A stretch of 64,000 nucleotides of DNA from Tachypleus tridentatus (taxonomy: Eukaryota > Arthropoda > Merostomata > Xiphosura > Limulidae). Under the pieces are notes generated by a model. The model did no database searches. It was given only the letters and a program-made list of their open reading frames with translations, and had not been told where the DNA came from. The stretch covers positions 45,316,782 through 45,380,781 of the forward strand of contig NC_134833.1 of assembly GCF_004210375.1 (NCBI RefSeq), given 5' to 3'. This document shows, one piece after another, positions 12,511 through 24,156 of the stretch (position 1 is its first letter; every line of letters begins with the position of its first letter). A program made the position numbers and the translations under genes.

Positions 12511-12543
12511 GCACGCCCTCTACATTCCTACACTCAATTACAC
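12511..12543 (+). repeat. Penelope tail, inverted-repeat arm 2
   Basis: GCACGCCCTCTACATTCCTA and onward is the perfect reverse complement of 11139-11171. It marks the 5' junction of the truncated Penelope element, as often seen when a partial inverted pLTR caps an insertion. Confidence 0.85.
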
Positions 12544-13045
12544 AACTGTTCTCTGTTCTTGTTTATAAACGTGGTCTTGCTCGATTGTACGGAATGATCA
12601 GTAAATGTTCACTGACCCAGTAATCCTAGAACTTTTAAAGGCGACGTTGAAACAGATTTACATCTCAAAAGCCCATGAAGTATATCCTTCAGAAATAACA
12701 ATGCTTTACAATACATTACTGTGGTTTTGTTGTTGCTGACTCTTGTGCTATTGTGCATATGTTCGACTTTCGAAATTAGTCACTTGAAGATGTGTAAATC
12801 AAGCTAACTCTTCCAGTTTTCAGACTCTTGGCTTTTGAAGAAGAAGATTCCGACTGATACATTTTAAGTTATCAAAATATCTATTATGGTCATTGGTAGT
12901 TCTGGTTGAAAAGAACGCCTAGTCACTCTTCACATTCAGTAAACACTGTTTAAACAATTATGTTTGGTCGACACAACCTCAGTACATTATAAACGAAAGA
13001 TGATGACCTCATTGTCTGAACATGTCATGAATGGCTGTCAAGAAT

Positions 13046-13118
13046 ATATAAAAAACTTTTATTATAATTAACTTTTATTTTAATTAAACTTTTATTAAAA
13101 TAAAAGTTAATTATAATA
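13046..13118. repeat. AT-rich inverted repeat
   Basis: TTATTATAATTAACTTTTAT and its complement ATAAAAGTTAATTATAATA enclose a second small inverted block. Likely a slippage-prone hairpin. Confidence 0.6.
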
Positions 13119-13196
13119 CATTGTCGCTAGGTGTTTCCATCACAGTAAATATTGAAAATAAACAGTTCAAACTTCACTTACTCATGTACTTTCTAG

Positions 13197-13320
13197 TTAA
13201 ATGCAATGTTCACCGTACTTTAAATGAATGTAATGTTCACTATACTTTAACTAAATATAATGTTTACTATACTTTAACTGAACGTAATGTCGTAATATTC
13301 ACTATACTTCAACTGGAAGG
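13197..13320 (+). repeat. about 30-bp tandem repeat
   Basis: Four units of AATGTTCACTATACTTTAAC-type sequence. They keep one frame open and so create a 123-codon frame (13121-13492) with repeated NVHYTLT-like residues; I do not regard it as a gene because nothing outside the repeat is recognisable. Confidence 0.7.
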
Positions 13321-13616
13321 TTTGTATGTCGCTGAAATTAAAAATACAGTAAACATAGTTCCTTCACATTACATTGTGAAGAAAAACAACACTAAATGTG
13401 TATCCACGACATTTTATTACTCAATATTTGAAACAATGTCGTACAACGAATTATGTCCTTCGGTGGTAACAGAATTAGTTGTTTTCAGGTAGTGTTGATA
13501 AATTCATTCACATGTTCAACATACAAAATGCAATTATTTTTTTTATTTAAATATTAACAAACTTTGAAACAATGTCGTAATAACATGTAATTTCTTGTTT
13601 GTTCGTTTTTTTTTTA

Positions 13617-13865
13617 ATTTCGCGCAAAGCTACACGAGGGCTATCTGCGCTAGCTGTCCCTAATTTAGTAGTGTAAGACTAAAGGGAAAGCAACTAGTCA
13701 TTACCGCCAACTTTTGGGCTACTCTTTTACCAACGAATAGTGAGATTGATCGTAACATTATAACGCCCAACGGCTGAAAGGGCAAGCATGTTTGGTGTGA
13801 CGGGGGTTCAAACCCTCAAACTTCGGATTACGAGTCGAGAGCCTTAACCACTTGGCCATGCCGGG
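13617..13865 (-). mobile_element. SINE family 1, copy 3
   Basis: Near full length, preceded by a T-rich stretch; lacks the CACCACCCACC segment after GTCAT. Head ends CATGCCGGG. Confidence 0.92.
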
Positions 13866-14136
13866 TCTTGTACTACCTTTTTTCACTTAAAAATATAGAC
13901 ATCATTGCTCTGTGATTATATAAAAACACGTATCATCAAAGCCTAATATACTATTTTTATTATCTATAGTGAAATTTCAGTCTTAAGTACAACACAAATT
14001 GAAAAATTTCAGGATAAATTATATTTTAGGAATATCAGTTTCTCTTGATATATATAAATCTCCATCTATATTTGATACAGAAAAACTCATGTTTCATTAT
14101 AGTATGATTAATATATGCTAGATAAATCACATATTT

Positions 14137-14232
14137 CAGTCTACGGACTTATAACGCTATGATCAGGGTTTCGTTCCTCCACCGAACGTATATATAGTAT
14201 ATAGTGGCTTTGCTGTAAGAAAATATACATAC
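14137..14232 (+). mobile_element. SINE family 2, subtype B copy
   Basis: TCTACGGACTTATAACGCTA, GGTTTCGTTCCTCCACCGAA then TATAGTGGCTTTGCTGTAAG. The 5' 20 bases are missing. Confidence 0.65.
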
Positions 14233-15545
14233 ATATTTAACAAGCATACTGAAACCTTTATAAACAAAACTTCAAAGTATAGTAACATGCTATTTAAGGA
14301 GACATTCTAGTTTACAAAATACTGACTTACAATTGAATGTAATAACACCTGTGGTATATAGTTTTTTAAGCATGTTATTAGTCAAATAGAATAAACCACC
14401 ACACATGAAATAAAAGGGGAACGTTCCAAAGTAATCCAAGTTTCTTTATTTTAGAAACTACACAAAATATATCATCCACTTGAAATTCGTAAATCAATTG
14501 ACTGTCCACCATTGCACTGAACATTAGATCATAACGTACCGCTCATTTATAGTCTAAAACTGACTATTACCTGTGTTTTCTACAATATATCTGAGAAAAA
14601 AACAACTTAAGTATCACACACTCAGACACTGGGAAATCTTTAAATGTTTAATCATATGACTTCATAAATATCAAAACAAATAAGACAGTCACAAAAATGA
14701 ACTGTAACAGACGCTTAAAGGCAAACCACTGTGACAGATGCTTTTACCTTTATTTATTAGTCACATGACTAATACTTGAGAAAAACAAGTACTGGATTCG
14801 TTTCTACTAAATGGACAGATAAACCAGAAATTATGTTTCCTTATCTTTCAAGCTGCTTAGGATAACAGACAAGAAAATATAGATATATAGTTTTTCACAT
14901 TTTATAAATCCATCCTGTTTACTCTTTATAATTACAGAATAAATTTTACAAGCAAAACAAACTGTATGTCCATTGAACATTAACTGTTAAAATGAAGAAC
15001 AGATTGTGAACGTCACTGAACTTAACATTTAGCAAAACAACATAATCTACTCGAGTTAACGTAAGTAACTGATAACTGTTTTGACAAATACTTTGATACA
15101 TTTCTATCGGACATTACGAACTCTGGTACAAGACCATAGGTTTTCTTCAGACTTAACTTGAAAAATCGTTTAGCGTAAATTGAATGTAAGTTGTCGTTTC
15201 TTTCTGGAGGTTTTTACACAGGGAAACACCGGTTTTCTTTGTGTTTGTTTGCAATTTTTACCTATCATAATATATCATCGTCTCTTTTCCTTCTGATTGC
15301 CTGATATAGGCATACCTGTAGCGCCCTATAACGGTGTGTTGCACGTGTGCAACCCTAAGTACTTGTGTTTATCGGAATAGTATCTTCTCACTGATCATTT
15401 ATTATACGACAGTTAGGTAAAATACGATAGTCTATTTTTCTTTTTAAATTATGCATGATATATTTTTAGTTACTACTGTACAGAAGGAGAACAAAACAAA
15501 AGACAAATATCAAGTTGTTTATCGATACTAATTATGTTTGTGATG

Positions 15546-15762
15546 AATTTCACGCAAAGCTACTCAAGAGCCATCTGTGCTAGCTGTCCCTAATTTAGCA
15601 GCGTCGTCACCAACTCCTGGGCTACTCTTTTACCAACGATTAATCGTAACATTTTGATGCTCCCACGGCTGAAAGGGCGAGCATGTTTGGCGCGACGGGG
15701 ATTCGAACCCGCGACCCTCAGATTACGAGTCACACGCCTTAACACGCTTGGCCATGCCGGGT
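15546..15762 (-). mobile_element. SINE family 1, copy 4
   Basis: Has an internal deletion of about 40 bases between TTTAGCAG and CGTCACCAAC. A 64-codon plus-strand frame that starts inside it (GFEPATLRLRVTRL) is the familiar false protein of this SINE. Confidence 0.9.
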
Positions 15763-15879
15763 CAAAATCTTTAAGTCGTAACTTTATTCAAAGTTCAGAA
15801 GAAGCAGATAAAAAGCACAAAACGTGTACTGTTAAAACTGGAGCTTAGAAACAATCGTCTTCCCATACTAAACACCACC

Positions 15880-16003
15880 CAGTGGCACAGCGGTGTGTCC
15901 GCAGACTCCTACGGTTATAAACGAGGTTTCGATACCCGTGGTGAGCAGAGTACAGATAGCCCATTGTGTAACTTTGTGCTTAATTCCAAACAAACAAATT
16001 TAT
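15880..16003 (+). mobile_element. SINE family 2 (short tRNA-derived), subtype A reference copy
   Basis: Family 2 is about 125 bases: CCCAGTGGCACAGCGGTGTG with an A box, GGTTTCGATACCCGTGGTG as B box, GAGCACAGATAGCCCATTG, TGTAGCTTTGTGCTTAATTC and a CAAACAAA tail. This copy is full length with few changes. Confidence 0.88.
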
Positions 16004-16623
16004 ACTAAATGTATACCCTGACGACGGAGCTTCTTGCTGTAGAAATTATGTTGCAGGGTTATTTTCAAGATAAATTACTGTCAGATAGAACACGCCTGGC
16101 CTTAGCGTTACGGATTAAACGCTACGATCTGTGAGGTTCTAAAGTAGTTTTAATATAAAGTACCCAACCATGTTACTTCATCTGTTGCGATTTTAATTTA
16201 TAATCTGGACGAACAACAGACTGCTAAAAATATTTGAGATATATAGAATTTGTGAAAAATATATATTTTTTTTACATTTGACGGACTGTTAAAATGGCAA
16301 TAATTGAGGTTGTATAAAACATAATGTACGAGAAAGTCTGTGGCATAAAGAGTGGCCACAAAGTTTCATATAATTTTGAAACTTCTTCGAAGATTAATCA
16401 GTTCCAGTTTAATACAACAATACATTTGTTTTAGCATTTAGTATTTATTCACATACTACTTAATACAAAATGTCATAAATAAATATTTCAGCCCCAAAAA
16501 ACAACAATAAAAAATAATGTATATATAAAGTACATCCTTTCAAACAAGGGAAAGGCGTTATTAATGAAAACAAAAATACATCTACATGAATATAGAAAAT
16601 AAAAAAAAGTAATAGATTAGTCA

Positions 16624-16740
16624 CTACACCGCTTGGTGGCTCAGTGGTAAGTCAATGGGTTTGTAAAGCTAAAAGACTGGTTACAATATCTGTAATGGAC
16701 AAAGTGAGCATAGTGTATCTTTGCGCTTAACAACAAAGAA
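16624..16740 (+). mobile_element. SINE family 2, diverged copy
   Basis: CACCGCTTGGTGGCTCAGTG, TGGTTACAATATCTGTAATG and CTTTGCGCTTAACAACAAAG align along the full family length with many substitutions. Confidence 0.65.
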
Positions 16741-18104
16741 ATTAGCTAACCCTAACTGACGAAATTATCATGTTTTTAAATATAAGCAAGCCAGTAAATA
16801 GGTTTTCGAAACATAGCTTTTTACTTTGTTGAAAAATCAGTGTTAAATTCTTATATTTTAACAACAAGTATCCATCCTTCATATTTCTAAAAAGGGTTTG
16901 AAGAGTAGGTATGATAATTGATTCATTTTATGATAAACTTAAAAGTATCTACTAAATAATAATATATCGTGAAAGTAAGGTAGTTGTGAATGGATATTAA
17001 GCGATTAAAATAATGCATAGCGTTTGAGCTGGATTTATGTTTCCTGTTTGTAATATTTTGTAGTACAAATAAATCTACAAGAAATTTACTTTTATATCTT
17101 CGAGCGTACAGTTGATTTCATGGAAACATTTTAAAACCAATTGCGTGATATTATTATAATATTATATTCTTGTTTATAAATTAGTATAATACTACAGCAT
17201 TAACAACTTTTATTCAAAATGTCCAGTATATATTACATTACACACAAGTTAAAGTTGTGTTTAGGAATTTATTTCTATCAACGCATATCTATTATTTGAT
17301 TTTATAATATTTTAGCAGCATGCAGGCTAAAAGTAGTGTTGTCAAGTCTCGCGTCAAAAAAGAATAGACACTGCCGATCAAAACTTACCCTCAGAATGGC
17401 GATTTATACAGCTTTAATTGGAATGTAAAATGTCACGTGGGCGGGCCAGAAAGTTCACGATTGTGGGTGTGATTTTTTGTTAAACATGAATAGGAATAGA
17501 GCTATTTAAACTTGTAACGATGAGTAGGCTGTTCTTTAACCCAGTTAATCACCGTAATCAGTTCTACTACCATTTTATTAGGTGTTGAAGTCAGCTATTA
17601 TAAAATAGTTCAAATAAACGACCGCAATATATAACAAACCCCAAAAACATGCAACTCTCAAAACTTATATCACATTTAAGAAAAAACAAACTCAAATACA
17701 CTTATTAAAAGCGAATTTGACAACCCTATTTAGAAATAGATTCAATTCTTCGTTCAGTATCCCATGACACTTAGAGAATACTACAATATTTTCCGTTTCG
17801 TCTAACATGGATATTTGCGTCTAAGTCAAGCACAGGAACGAAACGATAAAAACCTGTGAGGATTCCAAATTACCAAGCTCACAGTTTACTATCATACATA
17901 AACCTACAAATGCACAAATGATATAATAAAACAACAATCATGAACATGCTTACCCATCAGATTTTTATACGAAAGATGGACTAAAAACGAAAACAAAATT
18001 ACATTTGATAAACATTCACGAAAAATGCCCTAAGGAATGGGTGACCATTATGGGTCCATATTAGATCAGGAAGAACATTTGCATAAATCTAGCGACATAT
18101 GTCA
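16741..18104. other. unassigned sequence
   Basis: Nothing recognised. A GC-richer patch at 17330-17480 includes GTCACGTGGGCGGGCC, which has E-box and GC-box like motifs but no associated gene start. Confidence 0.5.
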
Positions 18105-19040
18105 AAAGTCTAAGGAGGTGTTTATCGCCAAATAAAAAAGCTAGATAGGGCTGGCTACTGAGCTTGAAAAAAAAATGAACTAAACAAGATATGAATGAAA
18201 GCGAACATATGGCTTGATCAGCTCGAGATTACATAGCAGACTAAGCTGTTTCGACTTTACATGGAAAATAGATTTTCTACATTAGTAGTTTCCCCCCTTT
18301 GTCAATTGAAATATTGATGGTTGAATAAAATCTCAGTTTTCATCACAACACCTTTCCTTTGTTTTACTTTACAAAACTACTTTTATGACTATTTTACAGT
18401 AGAGTAATATTGCATGATTGAAAATTGTGGTTTTATTTCTTTTTGTCGAGAAGTTCCTTTTTTAAGTTCTGTAACCAACACTATGTGGCATCTTTTTCAT
18501 TTAGCGGTATTTTTTGTCTTTATGTTTGTTTGTTCACTTTTATAGAAGCCGAGTTTCTATACCTGTAGTGGGCAGAGCACAGATGGCCCATTAAGTAGCT
18601 TTGTAGTTATCTTCAAAACAAATAAACAAACAATTGTTACGTTTTCTAAGATTGTGTACTTGGGTTATTAGGTTATAAAATGTGTTCTAAGACCTTCTAA
18701 AGTTTGCATAGAATAATAATAAAATAGGTAGCCAAAGCCCATAAATATTCTTTTACTCTATCAAATGATGATAAAACTGTATTTACCACTAGAACTAGGT
18801 AGGCCTGTTGAAAAATGATGGCTATGAAAGAACATATCAAATCTAGGTTTGAACTATTTGCCGGTTTTCGATTTTGGAGAGCTCTGGCGAGCTGAAAAGC
18901 AGCATTCACACTAAAGATAGAGTGACTACACCAAGTAGCTCTTTACATCTAGCTCCTGATGATTTGTAGAGAAGAAAATCCAGATGATATTTACATTGTT
19001 TTAATACGGGGGTCCATGCCATCCTTACAAGGAAAGTACT
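18105..19040 (-). repeat. unclassified 0.9-kb interspersed repeat, copy 2
   Basis: Reverse-oriented partner of 4080-4985; a SINE fragment (18546-18633) sits inside it. The 70-codon minus frame (QLARALQNRKPANSSNLDLI) is part of the repeat and overlaps the best-conserved block of both copies, but copy 1 does not keep it open. Confidence 0.6.
18546..18633 (+). mobile_element. SINE family 2, subtype A, 5'-truncated
   Basis: Begins in the B box (CCGAGTTTCTATACCTGTAG), keeps GCAGAGCACAGATGGCCCAT and a long A/C tail. Sits within the 0.9-kb repeat at 18105-19040. Confidence 0.8.
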
Positions 19041-21325
19041 AACGTACACGCTGAAAAATAGTTACCAATATATTATAGAAGTATATTCTTACTAGGCTAT
19101 GATTTCCTGGATGGAAACTACTAACATTCGCAAGTCTATTCACTGGTAATTGAAGTACTTCCAGAAAATGTTTTCGATTTAATCTAAATCCTATGTTATA
19201 TAGAACTATATATGTTTGTATATACTCTGTACATATGCCATCTCATGTTGTAATAGAGATTATCTGCACCGTCAGATTTCATTACGGCGGTTTGCATATT
19301 AGAATGAGCTAGCAAATGTTTAATGTACATAGTCTGTGTATCAAATATGATATATTTATAACAGAATTAATCAAACGAAACACCAGTGTTTTCCTTATTC
19401 CCTCATTCGTAAAATGAAAACTCTAGTTGTGTAAGAAAACCCTGTGACCAGAATGTAAATATGTGAAAATAAGAATATAATCTAATATTACTAACAAGAA
19501 TAAAGAAGAGGGTTTGAAATAGGAAGAGGATGACAATCCTACAATCAATTTTGAAAATCAATAGTATTTTCTCGAGAAAAATACCAAAGAATGTAGAATA
19601 ACATTTCATTACACACTAATTTAGTCCTATAATGTAGCTTCAATGGACGTTTGTGATTTAGATGTACTTTAAAGTGATCTTGGAAGCACACTTTCATGTA
19701 CAGTAGAAGGCCTTTCAAAAGTGTGTTGTGTAAGATTAAACTCTCCATCCTCTGTAAGATCATGTTACAATCATACAGCTTGGCAACAGAACACAATCAT
19801 GACCGCAATGAACGACGTATGAAGTAGTTGAAATAACAACATAGAACGAGGAACATCCTCTATTAACTTCAGTACATACTGCACGTGTGGCTTTAGAAGT
19901 CGCAGAGAAGTGACTAGGTGACGAGAAAGCAAGAAAAGATAACCATATGTACATTTCACTATCTTTCCCTCCTAACTAACACCGGCAATACCAGCTACAT
20001 TTGTTCAGCTAAAGTAACTGTGTAGGAAATGCTTCAGTATTGTTTTCCATGTATTATTGAGACATAGCCAAATCAGGTCTTATCGTTTTCTCTATTATTG
20101 TTTTGTAAAAGCATAATTTTTGAGCGCATTGATATCAATGCGACGAGTACTGCTTTAAATTGTTATAAGCCAAATAATTAGCACATATATATTTGGCTCA
20201 TAAGAATACCCATTCATATGACAGGGTAACCCTAATGGACTCTCTTGCTGCTAATTAGATTTGATAGATTATGTGGGTGATGAGAAAGAAGGAGCTGAAA
20301 GATAAATGTGTAATTTAAACACTGACTGACGTAAAAATGTATCTCAGGATGACTGACATGGGTATTAACACTTTTACTAATAAAGCAGAGAAAAACGTTC
20401 GACTTTCTTAAGCCATCTTCAGGTTTTGTGGTGCTCTAATCTAGAACAGTAATTTGGTTACATTATAATGGATAGTTCATGTTTGCTTTTGTAATAAGTT
20501 ACTTTTAGCATTCCTCAAGAATTGACTATGAGAAATACAAGGATAGTTACGGTATTCTGGTGTTATAAACTATTTCTCCCTCAGATTATCTTTCAATTTC
20601 AAAATTGAAACTTTAGCTATGTTTTCAGTATCCATTGATAAGCTTCTCGTTAGAATTTTACACACGTCCTTACACTAAAACAAATTAAGACTGTATTAAG
20701 TATTTTATGACAAAACTCACACACATTTTGGAAGAAGGCACACAAACGTATCATACAGCTCAGAAAGTGTATTAGCACTTTCTGTGAAAGAATGCAATGA
20801 AAAAAATGGCCACCATTTGCAATAATATATAAATCTAATTAAAGTTTCTAATCCAACAGGGCAACCATAAGTCTGGTATGAAAAGCCGTTATTTGAGGTT
20901 TGCCTATTTCCTCAAGAGCAGTATATATATATTGTTATAGTAACCGTACGATATTTTAAGGCAGTCTATCTAGCACTAGTACCACACAATTATTTGTGAT
21001 GTTAATGTGGAAATATTCATTATGAATTCATATCTGTCCGGTGTTGAACTTTTGTTTAATGCAAGTACCACAAAATGATCTGTGATGTTAATGCGGTAAT
21101 ATTCATGCATGAATACTTGTTGAAGATATAAACGGATTTTAAAGAAAAGTTTTTCATAAGAGTAATGTTATATCAATAAAATAATCACACAAGTAACACA
21201 ATTATCAAGCAATAGAGGAATAGAAATAAATAATGTGATTACATTATTCTACTGTAATATTTAACTGGAATTTATGGTTTTCCCAATGTTTTCATTGATG
21301 CTGATGAAAGAATATTTTATGTCTT
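19041..21325. other. unassigned AT-rich sequence
   Basis: Several overlapping 62-83 codon minus frames (19403-19959) share one stop-poor stretch but show no domain, start context or splice pattern that I trust. Confidence 0.5.
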
Positions 21326-21350
21326 GTTTGTTTGTTTGTTTGTTTGTTTT

Positions 21351-21612
21351 GAATTTCGCGCAAAGCTACTCGAGTGCTATCGGCGCTAGCCGTCCCTAAT
21401 TTAGCAGTGTAAGACTAGAAGGAAGGCAGCTAGTCCTCAACACCTACCGTCAACTCTTGGGCTACTCTTTTATTAACGAATAGTGGGATTGACAGTAACA
21501 TCGTAACGCCCCCAAGGCCGAAAGGGCGAGCACGTTTGGTGCGGCCGAGATTCGAACCCGCGATCCTCGGATTACGAGTCGAGCGCCTTAACACACTTGG
21601 CCATGCCGGGCC
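21351..21612 (-). mobile_element. SINE family 1, copy 5, full length
   Basis: Full head and tail, adjoining a (TTTG)n tract at 21326-21350 that represents its 3' tail on the opposite strand. The 121-codon minus frame across it is SINE-derived, not a gene. Confidence 0.93.
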
Positions 21613-22545
21613 TTTTAAGTCCTGACACTGAAACATTGGGCATATAGAGCATTCTTTGTTACAGATAGGAGAACTCAGACTACATTGAGAGTAAAACGGA
21701 GTTAACTGATGTTTTAATATTAGTAATAACGAATATTTTCGACTGGGTTGAAATATTCGGTAACTTTTGAAATTAACTGTAGAAAGTGAAACCAATCCAG
21801 TTCAAGCTACATATCTGTCTAAGAATAAACTAAATATATCCAGCGTTTTACTTGTTTTTAACATAATATGTTTAATCGTGCAAATTTATAAATTCCGTTA
21901 GTAATAAGTTTTATTGAATATCTTCCTATGAGTTATTTTGGCCCTACTTGCATTTAGATATATGTAGATGTAGACTGCAATCCTGTGGTTGGAGACACAA
22001 GCTAACAACCGTACAACATTGCTTTAGTTTTTTCTAGATCGGTGACGACCGACTTTTAGATACAACAAGAGGGGATTGAATGTCTGTATATCGAACTTCA
22101 TATTTTTAGTAAAACTGTTAACAATTTTTTTACTCATAAATAGTTCAGATGTATTCATTTGACTATTACTAACATTTATTTTATATATTTCACACAAAAA
22201 AATGAACATTTTTAAGATTACATTTCAGCATAAACAACGAACTTCGATTTTTTAACTTTTCTGCCCATCCTACAATATAGGTTCATATTTGCTAAGAAAC
22301 TATCTGCTCTTAGGAATATGATTATAAATGTTTTGTTTTTCGTGTGATTTTTCTTCTCTTTCTTTGAATTTTATTAGCATAGCCTCTCTGTTCCTATTTT
22401 TTATGAGTTTACTGTAAGTTATAAACAAGTACAGTGCAACTCAGACTGAAAATAGCAACGGGTAAAGGATAAACACAATTAAGTATAGCAAATTGTAAAC
22501 TATTTATCTGAATATAGAGCGAATGAAGTTTGGCGATAAGAAACT
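21613..22545. other. unassigned sequence left of the Tc1 element
   Basis: AT-rich, no recognisable features; short frames at 22024-22209 and 22409-22600 look random. Confidence 0.6.
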
Positions 22546-22547
22546 TA

Positions 22548-24156
22548 CAGTTACGACAGAAAATGTTCGTACCCCTGCGTCGTGAGTAGTTTATCCTCAT
22601 AACTTAAAAAGTATCAAGATTAGGATAATGAAAGTAAAGTATATTATAAATATTATAAGAACACACACCTACATAAATTTTTATGTAAATTGAACGACAA
22701 ATAAACTGTTTATGAACAAATAACCAAACATAGAAGGGGCAGAAAGTGTTCGTGCGTCTATTTTAATGGTCAGTTGTGTAGCCTTTCAGGTGAATTACTT
22801 GGCGCAATCTCTCCTCATAGCCCTCCATGATCGTTTGACAGTACTCGACTGGTATTTTCTTCCATTTTTCTTTACAGAAGGCCTCCAGCTCTTGCAAGTT
22901 TTCGGATGACGCTGATAAACTCTGGTCTTCAACTCATGCCAAACGTTTTCAATTGGGTTAAGATCGGGTAACTGCGATGGCTACTCTAGAACGCTTATGT
23001 GATTCCTCTCCAACCAGGATTGCACATATTTTGATGTGTGCTTAGGATCATTGTCGTGATGAAAGATCCAATGACGCCCAAGTCGCAAGTTCCGAGCATC
23101 ATTCTTGATATAAGTGCCTAATATATCAACGTACTCTTCTTTTTTCGTGATTCAGTTGACGCGGGGAAGGCTGTCTACACCAGAAGAGCTGAAGGAACTC
23201 CATAGCATGATCGAACCACCTCCGTGTTTAACTGTAGGGACGGTGTTCTTTGGAAGATTTTGTTCCCCCTTCTTACGGAAAATATAGCGAACATTATTGT
23301 GGCCGAAAAGCTCGGTTTTAGTCTCGTCTGACCAAAGGAAACTCTTACAACAGGAAAAGGATTAATCTACATACTTTCTTGCATACCTCAATCGTGTTTC
23401 TAAATGAACAGGCTTTAAATATGGAGTTTTACCAGGACGGCATGCTTTGAACCCAGAAGAACGTAACATGTTCTTAACTGTAGAAGTGCTTACTTCAACC
23501 CCAGTTTCCATTACCAGTTTCTGTATGTCATTACGTGTTAAACGAGGGTTCCTACTAACTTCTCTGAGAACCTTCCTTTTGGTTCTCTCAGGAATTTTGG
23601 TGGGGCGTCCGGAACGAGGGAGGTTAGCAGTTAACCCTGTAAGCTTAAACTTGGAAATTATGCTTTGAACAGTAGATTTCGGCACATTAAGTTATGTAGC
23701 AATACCGGGAAGAGACACCCGAGACTTGTATTTTACAATAATTCGGTTTTTTACATTACTGGACAGTTGTTTCCTGTTCCCCATGATGACCAAGCAGATA
23801 ATGACGGAGACGGCGCTAAATTGCCGGAAGTGAATTACTTGCTGGCTAAATTCCAATAATTATGAACCCAGTGTCTGGTTCTGGAATGTTGTAATGTAGT
23901 TTATTCGCCAAACTAAACACACTTTTTACTAGAATATCAGTTTTTTTCACGCGTTCTGAAATGTACGAACACTTTCTGCTCCTCCTATTTTTGATTATTT
24001 GTTTATAAACAGTTTATTTGTCGTTCTATTTACATAAAACTTTATGTAGATGTGTGTTAGTTTGTATTTGTAATATACAATAATCGTGATACTTTTTAAG
24101 TTATGAGCAAAAAACTACTCGGGACGCAGGTGTACGTACACTTTCTGTCGTAACTG
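22548..24156 (-). mobile_element. Tc1-type transposon, full length, inactive
   Basis: TA dinucleotides at 22546-22547 and 24157-24158 flank CAGTTACGACAGAAAATGTT on the left and its inverted counterpart on the right. The terminal inverted repeats are about 210-220 bases (to near 22760 and 23945), each holding two related inner and outer direct repeats (GACAGAAARTGTTCGTAC and GGCAGAAAGTGTTCGTGC types), the IR/DR arrangement. Total 1609 bases, the usual length. The transposase lies on the minus strand between the repeats. Confidence 0.92.
22763..23784 (-). pseudogene. Tc1 transposase pseudogene, DD34E
   Basis: ATG at 23782-23784 opens MGNRKQLSSNVKNRIIVKYK; the paired helix-turn-helix region includes NVPKSTVQSIISKFKLTG and RSGRPTKIPERTKRK; the catalytic triad is visible as FLWSDETKTELFG, FHHDNDPKHTSKYV and [13 protein letters not shown], with 34 residues between second Asp and Glu. 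The ORF would be about 340 codons ending at TAA 22763-22765. Four in-frame stops (after GIAT, KYVD, PRVN and SVLE) and one frameshift near RHPKT kill it. The opposite-strand open frames here are shadows. Confidence 0.92.

Larger units (their letters stand above)
10990..12545 (-). mobile_element. Penelope-like element, 5'-truncated
   Basis: The minus strand carries a degraded reverse transcriptase with MASFDVISLFTEVPTAEACK at 12384, then YRYVNDTIAGLTF near 12070-12110, then a GIY-YIG nuclease domain (11300-11593) and a 3' tail whose GACCGAAAAAGGTCGAAACG hairpin near 11060 is typical of this class. Penelope-like elements couple RT to a GIY-YIG endonuclease rather than to an AP endonuclease. An inverted 33-base copy of the tail sits at the 5' side (12511-12543). 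The ORF is interrupted by frameshifts between the RT blocks. About two thirds of the RT remains at most. Confidence 0.85.

Noticed and set aside
13121..13492. 123-codon plus frame with repeated NVHYTLT
   Set aside because: Open only because a 30-base tandem repeat is divisible by three; no domain or start context.
15654..15848. 64-codon frame with GFEPATLRLRV
   Set aside because: Translation of a family 1 SINE, frequently mis-annotated as a protein.
17400..17480. Promoter from E-box and GC-box like GTCACGTGGGCGGGCC
   Set aside because: No gene start or CpG island next to it; motif match alone is weak.
21430..21795. 121-codon minus frame
   Set aside because: Its central SVLRRSTRNPRIAGSNLG part is the reverse translation of the SINE at 21351-21612.
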